Shown: piece by piece, positions 24,812 through 32,375 of the stretch
Layout of the letters: every line of letters starts with the position of its first letter
Position numbering within the stretch: the first letter of the stretch is position 1
From: Streptomyces djakartensis
GTDB lineage: Bacteria > Actinomycetota > Actinomycetes > Streptomycetales > Streptomycetaceae
DNA: 41,660 bases
Direction: 5' to 3'
Assembly (NCBI RefSeq): GCF_014651075.1
Contig: NZ_BMWE01000037.1
Span: 1-41,660, forward strand
The notes under the pieces: generated by a model
What the model was told of the DNA's origin: nothing
Databases searched by the model: none
Seen by the model: the letters and a program-made list of their open reading frames with translations, nothing else
Made by a program: the position numbers and the translations under genes

Positions 24812-26359
24812 ATGCCGACCCTCCTCCGGCTGCGCGCCGCCGCCCTGACCGCCACCGCCGTGCTGCTGTCCACCGTGCTGGCGGGCTGCGGTGACGACGG
24901 CACCGAGGACCAGGACCTCACGCGGCAGGAGCTGAGCTGGAAGGCCTGCCCGGCCCCGGACGAGGCCCAGGGCGAGGGCGCCGCCCCCTCGCCGCTGCCG
25001 GACGGCGACGAGTGGCAGTGCGCCACCATGAAGGCCCCCCTCGACTGGAACGACCCCAAGGGCGACACGATCGACCTGGAACTCATCCGGGCCCGGGCCA
25101 GCGGCGACAAGAGCGAACGCATCGGCTCGCTGATCTTCAACTTCGGCGGCCCCGGCGTCTCGGGCGTCAAGACCCTGCCCGGCTTCGGGGACGGCTTCGA
25201 AACCCTGCGCACCCGCTACGACCTGGTCAGCTTCGATCCGCGCGGAGTCGGCCGCAGCGACCCCGTGCTCTGCGAGAACGACCAGCAGCTCGACGCGTAC
25301 TTCCAGCAGGACGCCTCGCCCGACGACACCGCCGAACGCACCGAACTGCTCGACAGCACCAAGGAATTCAACGACGCCTGCGAAAAGAACTCCGAGCAGA
25401 TCCTGCCGCACGTACGCACCACCGACGCGGCCCGCGACCTGGACCTGATGCGCCAGGTCCTCGGCGACCGCGAACTGCACTACTTCGGCTTCTCCTACGG
25501 CACCGAACTCGGCGGCGTCTACGCCCACCTCTTCCCCCAGCGGGTCGGCCGTGTCGTGTTCGACGCCGTCGTCGACCCCACCCGGGACCCGGAACAGAGC
25601 TCGCTCGGGCAGGCCAAGGGCTTCCAGCTCGCGCTCGACAACTATGCCGAGGACTGTGTGTCGAAGTCCGGGGGCTGCCCCGTCGGCGACAGCGCGCAGG
25701 ACGTGAAGGACCGTATCGCCACCCTGCTGAAGGACCTCGACCGCAAGCCGATCCCGGGCGTCTTCCCGCGCGAACTGACCCAGAGCGCGGCGCTCGGCGG
25801 CATCATCCAGACGCTGTACTCCCAAGAGCTGTGGCAGTACCTCACCGATGGCCTCCAGCAGGCGTACGACGGCGACGGCAGCCTCCTGATGGCGCTCTCC
25901 GACACGAACAACGGACGCAGCGAGAACGGCGAGTACGACAACTCGGCCGCCGCCTACACCGCCATCAGCTGCGCCGACGCCAAACCGCGCTACGACGCCG
26001 CCTACGTCGAGCGGAAGCTGCCGGAGTTCCGGGCCGCCTCACCGCTGTTCGGCGACGCGCTGGCGTGGGGCATGATCGGCTGCACCGACTGGGCCGTGGC
26101 GGGCGCCGCCGACCATCCGGACGTGAGCGCGCCGGGAGCGGCGCCGATCCTGGTCGTGGGCAACACCGGCGACCCCGCCACCCCGTACGAGGGCGCGCGG
26201 AAGATGGTGGACGCGCTGGGCAAGGGCGTCGGTGTCGAGCTGACGTACCGGGGGCAGGGGCACGGTGCCTACGACAGCAAGAACAAGTGCGTGCAGGGCG
26301 CGGTGAACGGCTATCTGCTGGACGGGAAGGTGCCGCCGGCGGGGACCGTCTGCACCTGA
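24812..26359 (+). CDS. Secreted lipoprotein peptidase, S33 family (tripeptidyl-aminopeptidase-like)
   Basis: A 515-residue exported alpha/beta hydrolase. The N-terminus is a lipoprotein signal: basic start, hydrophobic stretch and lipobox LAGC near residue 27. The S33 catalytic triad is visible: Ser in GFSYGTELGG, Asp in GNTGDPATPY and His in GQGHGAYDS. Oxyanion-type NFGGPGVSG lies earlier. Family members cut N-terminal peptides from extracellular substrates. The ATG at 24812 gives the shortest proper signal peptide and has AGGATGG upstream. It is a tandem paralogue of the next gene, sharing the same motifs. Confidence 0.9.
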   Translation: MPTLLRLRAAALTATAVLLSTVLAGCGDDGTEDQDLTRQELSWKACPAPDEAQGEGAAPSPLPDGDEWQCATMKAPLDWNDPKGDTIDLELIRARASGDKSERIGSLIFNFGGPGVSGVKTLPGFGDGFETLRTRYDLVSFDPRGVGRSDPVLCENDQQLDAYFQQDASPDDTAERTELLDSTKEFNDACEKNSEQILPHVRTTDAARDLDLMRQVLGDRELHYFGFSYGTELGGVYAHLFPQRVGRVVFDAVVDPTRDPEQSSLGQAKGFQLALDNYAEDCVSKSGGCPVGDSAQDVKDRIATLLKDLDRKPIPGVFPRELTQSAALGGIIQTLYSQELWQYLTDGLQQAYDGDGSLLMALSDTNNGRSENGEYDNSAAAYTAISCADAKPRYDAAYVERKLPEFRAASPLFGDALAWGMIGCTDWAVAGAADHPDVSAPGAAPILVVGNTGDPATPYEGARKMVDALGKGVGVELTYRGQGHGAYDSKNKCVQGAVNGYLLDGKVPPAGTVCT

Positions 26360-26497
26360 GCCTCGCCGCGATCCTGACGAAACCGCAGGTCAAGACGTTA
26401 TCCACAGGTCGGAGCGGTCGACGCGGGGTTCTGCCTACCATGGCCTGACCGCCATCCGCGGCACGGTGCGGGCGGCTCTGCCAGGGGGGATGAACCC

Positions 26498-27967
26498 ATG
26501 TCGCGTTTTCTGCGGTGCACCGCTGCGGCGGTCGCCTCGGCGCTGCTGGCCGCGGGGTGCAGCGGCGATTCGTCGGACGACCGCGGCGATGGGCTCTCCT
26601 GGAGCCGCTGCGAGGCGACCTCCGACGCGCCCGCGCCGAGCAGCGACTGGCAGTGCGCGACGCTGAAGGTGCCGCTCGACTGGTCCGAACCGGACGGCGA
26701 GACGATCGGGCTGGCACTGATCCGCGCCAAGGCCAGGGGCGACGACCGCGTCGGCTCGCTCCTGTTCAACTTCGGGGGCCCCGGCGCCTCGGGCGTGTCC
26801 ATGATGCCGTCGTACGCTCCGACGGTCTCCAGGCTCCGTGAGCGCTACGACCTGGTGAGCTGGGACCCGCGCGGGGTGGGTGCCAGCGAAGGGGTGCGCT
26901 GCCGCGGCGACAAGGAGATCCAGGCGGCCGAGTCGGTGGACGTCACCCCCGACACACCGGCCGAGGAGAGGGCGTTCCTCGACGACGCCGCCGACTTCGG
27001 CGAGGGCTGCCGCAAGGACGCCGGAAAGCTGATGGCGCACGTCTCGACCGCGGACTCGGCCCGCGACATGGACCGCATCCGGGAGGTGCTCGGTGACGAC
27101 AGGATGCACTACTTCGGCATCTCCTACGGCACGGAACTGGGCGGCACCTACGCCCACCTGTTCCCGGAGAAGGTGGGGCGGATGACGCTCGACGCGGTCG
27201 TCGACCCCGGCGCCGACACCGTGGGCCATGCCCAGCACCAGGCCAGGGGTTTCCAGCGCGCCCTCAACGGCTATCTCGAATCCACGGGCCAGGACCCGCG
27301 GGAGGGAACGAGGAAGATCGCGGACCTGCTGCGCCGGCTCGACTCCCGGCCCCTGCCGACGGGCGCGCCCGGGCGGAAGCTGACCCAGACGCTCGCGGTC
27401 ACCGGCATCATCCTGCCGCTGTACAGCAAGGACAGCTGGCCGACGCTGACCAGCGCCCTCGACGCGGCCGAGCGGGGGGACGGCTCGGAGCTGCTGGCCC
27501 TCGCCGACCGCTACAACGAACGCGGCCCGTCGGGTCGCTACGGCACGACGACCCACGCCCAACGGGTCATATCGTGCCTGGACGACAGGCAGCGGCCGAC
27601 CGCGGCCGAGACGAAGCGGCTGCTGCCTCGGTTCGCGAAGATCTCCCCGGTCTTCGGGACGTTCCTCGGCTGGGACACGGCCGGCTGGTGCCACGACTGG
27701 CCGGTGCCCGGACAGCACGAGAACCCGGAGGTGAGCGCCCCCGGCGCGGCACCGGTCCTGGTGGTCGGCAACACCGGCGACCCGGCCACCCCGTACGAGG
27801 GCGCGCGGAGGATGGCCGACGAGCTGGGCAAGGGCGTGGGTGTGATGCTCACCTGGCGAGGACAGGGACACGGCGCCTACGGCAGCGGGAGCGACTGTGT
27901 CGACTCCACTGTGGACGCCTACCTGCTGGACGGTTCGGTGCCGAAGGACGGCAAGGTCTGCTCATGA
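26498..27967 (+). CDS. Secreted lipoprotein peptidase, S33 family (second copy)
   Basis: A 489-residue paralogue of the preceding gene. The signal peptide ends in lipobox LAAGC near residue 20. The triad is conserved: Ser in GISYGTELGG, Asp in GNTGDPATPY, His in GQGHGAYGSG. NFGGPGASG is also present. AGGGGGGATG lies just before the ATG. A 138-base gap with no clear terminator separates it from the first copy. A possible -10 TACCAT is near 26438, but the -35 is poor. The two copies probably arose by tandem duplication and have since diverged substantially. Confidence 0.9.
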   Translation: MSRFLRCTAAAVASALLAAGCSGDSSDDRGDGLSWSRCEATSDAPAPSSDWQCATLKVPLDWSEPDGETIGLALIRAKARGDDRVGSLLFNFGGPGASGVSMMPSYAPTVSRLRERYDLVSWDPRGVGASEGVRCRGDKEIQAAESVDVTPDTPAEERAFLDDAADFGEGCRKDAGKLMAHVSTADSARDMDRIREVLGDDRMHYFGISYGTELGGTYAHLFPEKVGRMTLDAVVDPGADTVGHAQHQARGFQRALNGYLESTGQDPREGTRKIADLLRRLDSRPLPTGAPGRKLTQTLAVTGIILPLYSKDSWPTLTSALDAAERGDGSELLALADRYNERGPSGRYGTTTHAQRVISCLDDRQRPTAAETKRLLPRFAKISPVFGTFLGWDTAGWCHDWPVPGQHENPEVSAPGAAPVLVVGNTGDPATPYEGARRMADELGKGVGVMLTWRGQGHGAYGSGSDCVDSTVDAYLLDGSVPKDGKVCS

Positions 27968-27970
27968 CGA

Positions 27971-28013
27971 CGGCGGGGGCTTCGGGCACCCTCGGTGCCC
28001 GAAGCCCCCGCCG
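27971..28013. terminator. 20-base hairpin between S33 peptidase and moeZ
   Basis: Perfect 20-base inverted repeat (27971-27990 with 27994-28013) with a CTC loop, four bases after the peptidase stop and 25 bases before the convergent moeZ stop. It is a strong shared terminator. Confidence 0.88.
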
Positions 28014-28038
28014 CCCGGGAAGAGGAGCCGGACGCGGC

Positions 28039-29217
28039 TCAGTAGACCGGCTTGTCCGGCTCGATCTGGTTGACCCAGCCGATCACGCCGCCGCCGACGT
28101 GGACCGCGTCGGAGAAGCCCGCGGACTTCAGGACCGCGAGGACTTCCGCACTGCGGACACCCGTCTTGCAATGCAGGACGATCTTCTTGTCCTGCGGGAG
28201 GCTCTCCAGGGCGGAGCCCATGAGGAACTCGTTCTTCGGGATCAGGCGGGCGCCCGGGATGGAGACGATCTCGTACTCGTTCGGCTCGCGGACGTCGATG
28301 ATGTCGATGCTCTCGCCGTCGTCGATCCACTCCTTGAGCTGCTTGGGAGTGATCGTGGAATCGGCGGCCGCCGCCTGGGCCTCCTCGGAGACGACGCCGC
28401 AGAAGGCCTCGTAGTCGATGAGCTCGGTGACGGTCGGGTTCTCGCCGCAGACCGCGCAGTCGGGGTCCTTGCGGACCTTGACCTGGCGGTACTGCATCTC
28501 CAGGGCGTCGTAGATCATCAGCCGGCCGACCAGCGGCTCACCGATGCCGGCGAGCAGCTTGATGGCCTCGTTGACCTGGATGGAGCCGATGGACGCGCAC
28601 AGCACGCCCAGCACACCGCCCTCGGCGCAGGAGGGGACCATGCCGGGGGGCGGGGGCTCCGGGTACAGGCAGCGGTAGCAGGGGCCGTGCTCGGACCAGA
28701 AGACGGAGGCCTGGCCGTCGAAGCGGTAGATCGAGCCCCACACGTACGGCTTGTTCAGCAGCACGCAGGCGTCGTTGACCAGGTAGCGGGTCGCGAAGTT
28801 GTCCGTGCCGTCGACGATCAGGTCGTACTGGCTGAAGATGTCCATCACGTTGTCGGCCTCGAGCCGCTCCTCGTGAAGGATCACGTCCACGTACGGGTTG
28901 ATGCCCTTGACGCTGTCGCGGGCGGACTCCGCCTTGGAACGGCCGATGTCGGACTGGCTGTGGATGATCTGGCGCTGCAGGTTCGACTCGTCGACCTCGT
29001 CGAATTCCACGATGCCGAGGGTGCCGACGCCCGCGGCGGCCAGGTACATCAGCGCCGGCGAGCCCAGGCCGCCGGCGCCCACACACAGCACCTTGGCGTT
29101 CTTCAGCCGCTTCTGCCCGTCCATCCCGACATCGGGGATGATCAGGTGGCGGGAGTACCTGCGGACCTCGTCTACGGTGAGCTCGGAAGCCGGCTCGACC
29201 AGGGGTGGCAGCGACAC
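28039..29217 (-). CDS. moeZ: MoeZ: E1-like adenylyltransferase/sulfurtransferase with rhodanese domain
   Basis: A 392-residue two-domain protein. The E1 domain has GAGGLG (47-52), the arginine-rich NLQRQIIHSQSDIG and zinc CxxC pairs (180/183, 254/257). Cys197 is the usual thioester-type Cys. The C-terminal rhodanese domain has its active Cys350 in HCKTGVR. MoeZ activates and sulfurates small sulfur carriers such as MoaD, ThiS and CysO, for molybdopterin, thiamine, cysteine and natural-product sulfur chemistry. The GTG start at 29217 follows AACGGAG. It is a stand-alone gene, with the polysaccharide cassette ending 63 bases upstream. Confidence 0.96.
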   Translation of the reverse strand: MSLPPLVEPASELTVDEVRRYSRHLIIPDVGMDGQKRLKNAKVLCVGAGGLGSPALMYLAAAGVGTLGIVEFDEVDESNLQRQIIHSQSDIGRSKAESARDSVKGINPYVDVILHEERLEADNVMDIFSQYDLIVDGTDNFATRYLVNDACVLLNKPYVWGSIYRFDGQASVFWSEHGPCYRCLYPEPPPPGMVPSCAEGGVLGVLCASIGSIQVNEAIKLLAGIGEPLVGRLMIYDALEMQYRQVKVRKDPDCAVCGENPTVTELIDYEAFCGVVSEEAQAAAADSTITPKQLKEWIDDGESIDIIDVREPNEYEIVSIPGARLIPKNEFLMGSALESLPQDKKIVLHCKTGVRSAEVLAVLKSAGFSDAVHVGGGVIGWVNQIEPDKPVY

Positions 29218-29280
29218 GGGGGCTCCGTTGGTCGGTCAATCACTACGGTTGTTCTCCCCGTAACACTGCCATGTGCTTTT

Positions 29281-30030
29281 TCATTCCGAGACACCTGTTC
29301 CGACACGCGAGACGACTTCGTCCCAGTAGCCGGGCATGGTCTCCCAGGGATCGGCGTAGCCGCCGCAGTCCGTGCGGTCCGTGACGTAGATCGTCGCCGC
29401 GCCCTGCCGGCGGGCGATGCCGAGCGCCTCCGCCAGGCGCGCACGGGGCACGCTGTGGACGAAGTGACAGAAGCGCTCGGGCGGGTGGCCGGCGGTCCAC
29501 TCGGCCACCTGCGACCAGCGGTAGTCGTTCCACGGGCCGGAGAAGGTGACCAACTGGTCGGCGAGGTCCGCGTACCCCGGGTGCGGGTGGATGCCGTGGC
29601 CGAGGACGATGTGGGCACCGTCCCGGATCACGCGAAGCGTGGCGACCGTGCGGCGCACCCCGGACAGCCCGGCGTGGTCCGCCGGGCAGCGGTCCAGGAG
29701 GAAGCCGTCGGTCTGGTACCAGTCGGCGAAGCGGTGGGCGTCCGAGATCAGCTCTCCGAAGTTCCGGGTGCCGTACCGGCTGTCGAGGTGACCGAGGACG
29801 CGGACGCCCGCGTTGCGCAGGCGGCCGGCCGCTTCGAGGCACTGGGGGTCGGGCCGGGCCCCGGGACCGTCGGCCACGTTGAGGACCACCCAGTGCAGCG
29901 GGGTGCCGGGGCGGGTGAGAGCGCCCCACTCGGTGGGGGCGAGAAGGGGGTGGGCGTAGCCGGGGACGCCGACGCCGGGACGCAGTCCCGTGCCGGTGGT
30001 GCGTTGCCGTCTGCTGGTCAGATGCGGCAT
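29281..30030 (-). CDS. Spherulin-4 (GH135-like) family protein
   Basis: A 249-residue protein with the spherulation-specific family-4 pattern: VGVPGYAHP near the start, VVLNVADGPGA, LGHLDSRYG, WYQTDGFLLDRCP, HPGYADLADQLVTFSG. In fungi the related Sph3 (GH135) cleaves galactosaminogalactan. The family's Asp-Glu pair is Asp-Arg here (LLDRCP) and the NPG-type motif is GHG, so hydrolase activity is uncertain. No signal peptide is seen. The ATG at 30030 overlaps the epimerase end by 13 bases (30018-30030), so it is the last gene of the cassette. Confidence 0.78.
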   Translation of the reverse strand: MPHLTSRRQRTTGTGLRPGVGVPGYAHPLLAPTEWGALTRPGTPLHWVVLNVADGPGARPDPQCLEAAGRLRNAGVRVLGHLDSRYGTRNFGELISDAHRFADWYQTDGFLLDRCPADHAGLSGVRRTVATLRVIRDGAHIVLGHGIHPHPGYADLADQLVTFSGPWNDYRWSQVAEWTAGHPPERFCHFVHSVPRARLAEALGIARRQGAATIYVTDRTDCGGYADPWETMPGYWDEVVSRVGTGVSE

Positions 30031-30977
30031 GCCGCCTCCATCCAGATGTCCGCGAGGGACTCCTCGAGGCCGATGCGGGGACGCCAGCCGAGCCGGTCGC
30101 GGGCGGTGCGCACGTCGGCCTGCTGCCAGCTGCCGCAGCCGTCCGGGTACGGGTACGCGACCGGGAGCGCGTGGTCCGAGTCGGGGCGGGGGTGGCCGAT
30201 GGCAGGACGCAGGGCGCCGGGAGGGCCGTCGAGTTCGTGGAGGGCGCCGCCGTATCCGGCGACGCGGGCGAGGACGGCGGCGGCGTCGCGCAGGCGCACG
30301 GCGCGGCCGGAGCCGATGTTGATGACGCCCTGCGCGGCGGAGAGCGAGGCGGCGTGGACGGCGCGGGCCACGTCCCGGACGTCGACGAAGTCGCGCTGGG
30401 CGCCGAGACCGCCCAGTTTCAGCTCGCCGTCGCCGGACTGCATGGCACGGCGCATGGCCTCGGCGAGGCGGCCCAGCGGGGAGCCGGCCGGGGTGCCGGG
30501 CCCGGCCGGTGAGAAGACGCGCAGGACGACGGCGTCCAGGCCGGAGCCGAGGACCAGTTCGGTGGCGGCGAGCTTGCTGACGCCGTACGGACCGCCGGGC
30601 CTTGGTACGGCGTCCTCCGCCGTGGAGGATCCGGGCTGGCTGGGGCCGTACTCCGCGCTGCATCCGATCTGCACCAGCCGGGCGCCGCAGCCGCTGCGGC
30701 GCAGCGCCTCGCAGACGGTGGCCACGGCGACGGTGTTGTGGCGGGTGAGCTCACGGGCGCCGCCGCGGGTGGTGCCCGCGCAGTTGACGACGACACCCGG
30801 GTGGACGGCGTCCAGGAAGCGGGTGAGAGCGCCGGGGCTGCCGGACGCGAGGTCGAAGCGGACGTCGGCGTCGTCGCCGCGGCCGAGGGCGGTGAGCTGC
30901 ACGGCCGGGTCGGCGAGCAGGCGGTCGGCCACGAAACGGCCGATGTAGCCGTTGGCTCCGATCAGCAGCACTCTCAT
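30018..30977 (-). CDS. NAD(P)-dependent sugar epimerase/dehydratase (extended SDR)
   Basis: A 319-residue extended short-chain dehydrogenase. GANGYIG (8-14) binds the dinucleotide and YGVSK holds the catalytic Tyr and Lys. The Ser region CSAEYGP lies before it, and FVDVRDVARA and GVINIGSG are typical of sugar-nucleotide epimerases. It would supply an activated sugar, perhaps UDP-GalNAc by analogy with Pel and fungal galactosaminogalactan clusters. The substrate is inferred only. The ATG at 30977 has GGGAG upstream and overlaps a 15-codon leader ORF by an ATGA. It is the third main gene of the cassette. Confidence 0.85.
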   Translation of the reverse strand: MRVLLIGANGYIGRFVADRLLADPAVQLTALGRGDDADVRFDLASGSPGALTRFLDAVHPGVVVNCAGTTRGGARELTRHNTVAVATVCEALRRSGCGARLVQIGCSAEYGPSQPGSSTAEDAVPRPGGPYGVSKLAATELVLGSGLDAVVLRVFSPAGPGTPAGSPLGRLAEAMRRAMQSGDGELKLGGLGAQRDFVDVRDVARAVHAASLSAAQGVINIGSGRAVRLRDAAAVLARVAGYGGALHELDGPPGALRPAIGHPRPDSDHALPVAYPYPDGCGSWQQADVRTARDRLGWRPRIGLEESLADIWMEAACRI

Positions 30978-31021
30978 CGTGCGGCTCCCTGAGTGGCCTG
31001 GGTCCCGGGAGGGATGGTCAT
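30974..31021 (-). CDS. 15-residue leader peptide coupled to epimerase
   Basis: ATG at 31021, preceded by AAGGAG (31029-31034) seven bases upstream, encoding MTIPPGTQATQGAAR. Its TGA overlaps the epimerase ATG (ATGA, 30974-30977). The perfect ribosome site and exact coupling make it a likely translated leader that feeds ribosomes to the epimerase. No attenuator is seen. Confidence 0.5.
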   Translation of the reverse strand: MTIPPGTQATQGAAR

Positions 31022-31172
31022 GTCGGTTCTCCTTGAGGTGGGTGGACCGGGGTGGACAGGGCGGTGCGGGTGCTTCCGGCGGGTGGTGCCGGTCCCGTGG
31101 CTGTGGAACCGCTCGGGGGCCGGCGCCGGCGGCCGGGCGGCGGGTGTGGCCGGTCCCGGCTCCCGGTCCCGG

Positions 31173-32375
31173 TCATCGGGTGTGGTCCTGGGGTGCGTGG
31201 GCCGAGGCGCTGGTCAGCTTGCGGGCCGCATGGACCAGAAGGGCCAGCGCGGCCGCTCCGCAGACGAGCGCGGGGACGCTGCCGGCGCCCCAGGTGGTGA
31301 CGAGGGTTTCGACGGGAGTGGCCAGGAAGCCGCAGCCGGGGAGGCGGGAGGCGAAGACCGTGGCGAGGGCGGCGGCCTGGACGGTGGCCGTCGCGGTGAG
31401 GACCACAGCGGGGGCGTAGGTGAAGCCGTGGGTGGTGAGGAGGCGGGCCAGGAAGAGGAGGGCGCCGAGGGTGAGCGCCTCGGCGGGGGCCGCGGGCTCG
31501 CCGAGGGCTTCGGTGCTGAGGATGAGCAGGGCCGCCAGGGCGCTCATGAACAGAGCGACGGCGCCGAGCAGGAGCGGGCGTACGGCGGCGCCGAAGTCCT
31601 CGAGGCCGCGGCTTGTCCCCAGCATGCGGCGGGCGCGCACGGTGAAGAGGTGGGCGATCCAGGCGGCGGGCGCGCAGGCCAGGGTCAGGGCCAGGAGGGG
31701 GGTGGCGGTGAGCGGCCAGGAGCCGTCGGCCGTGCCGGTGGGCAGGCCGTCGGGACCCCCGGTGACGGCGCTGTCGAGCAGGCCGTCGCCCAGGAGGGAG
31801 TAGGTGACGAGCCAGCAGATCCACAGGGTGGTCCGGCGTGGGGTGACGCGGTCGGCGGCGCTCAGGGGCCCCCGGCGCACGGCGCCGCGGAGGGCCAGGG
31901 CCACGGCGAGCGCGCCCGCTGCCGCCGCGCACAGGCGTGCCCGGCCCTGGGTGAGGTGCAGGGCGGTCACGGCGGCGGCGCACAGCGTGCCGGGCAGGAG
32001 CGTGAGGAGGGCCCAGTCGACCCGGGGTCGTGGGGCGGCGGGTGTGGCGGGCAAAGGCGCGTCCCCGTCCCGGGAGACCCGCGCGTACATCTCCTCCGCC
32101 AGGGAGAAGACATCCCGGTGACGGAAGCGGGCGGCGGTCCGGTCGGTGATGCCGTGCGCCTCCAGGCCCGCCGCGATCTCGAGCGGGTCGACCGCGCGTT
32201 CACAGAGCTCGCGGTGACGGTGGATCAGCGCCTTGACCGGGTCGGCGGCACCACGCCGCGGAGCGGAGGGCCTGCGGTCGGTGGCCGTCGCCTCGGTGCC
32301 CGGCTCGCGGTCGACGGTCGTCTCCGCCGCAGGGGAGACCGTGGCCGCGGGGCCCGGCGAACCCGAGTCGTTCAT
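31173..32375 (-). CDS. Polytopic membrane protein of polysaccharide cassette
   Basis: A 400-residue protein. Residues 1-45 are polar and disordered. A soluble segment follows with HRHRELCERAVDP and FRHRDVFSLAEEMYARV. About eight hydrophobic segments then run from residue 115 to the C-terminus. I do not recognise the family. Its place between a PelF-type glycosyltransferase and an epimerase suggests export or synthase support, as PelG or PelE do in Pel systems, but sequence similarity is not evident. The ATG overlaps the glycosyltransferase stop as ATGA (32372-32375). 195 bases rich in G/C separate it from the epimerase; apart from the leader ORF I see nothing there. Confidence 0.8.
   Translation of the reverse strand: MNDSGSPGPAATVSPAAETTVDREPGTEATATDRRPSAPRRGAADPVKALIHRHRELCERAVDPLEIAAGLEAHGITDRTAARFRHRDVFSLAEEMYARVSRDGDAPLPATPAAPRPRVDWALLTLLPGTLCAAAVTALHLTQGRARLCAAAAGALAVALALRGAVRRGPLSAADRVTPRRTTLWICWLVTYSLLGDGLLDSAVTGGPDGLPTGTADGSWPLTATPLLALTLACAPAAWIAHLFTVRARRMLGTSRGLEDFGAAVRPLLLGAVALFMSALAALLILSTEALGEPAAPAEALTLGALLFLARLLTTHGFTYAPAVVLTATATVQAAALATVFASRLPGCGFLATPVETLVTTWGAGSVPALVCGAAALALLVHAARKLTSASAHAPQDHTR

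Noticed and set aside
27574..30948. An 1124-codon plus-strand open frame across moeZ and the polysaccharide cassette
   Set aside because: It covers four recognised minus-strand genes and has no recognisable domains.
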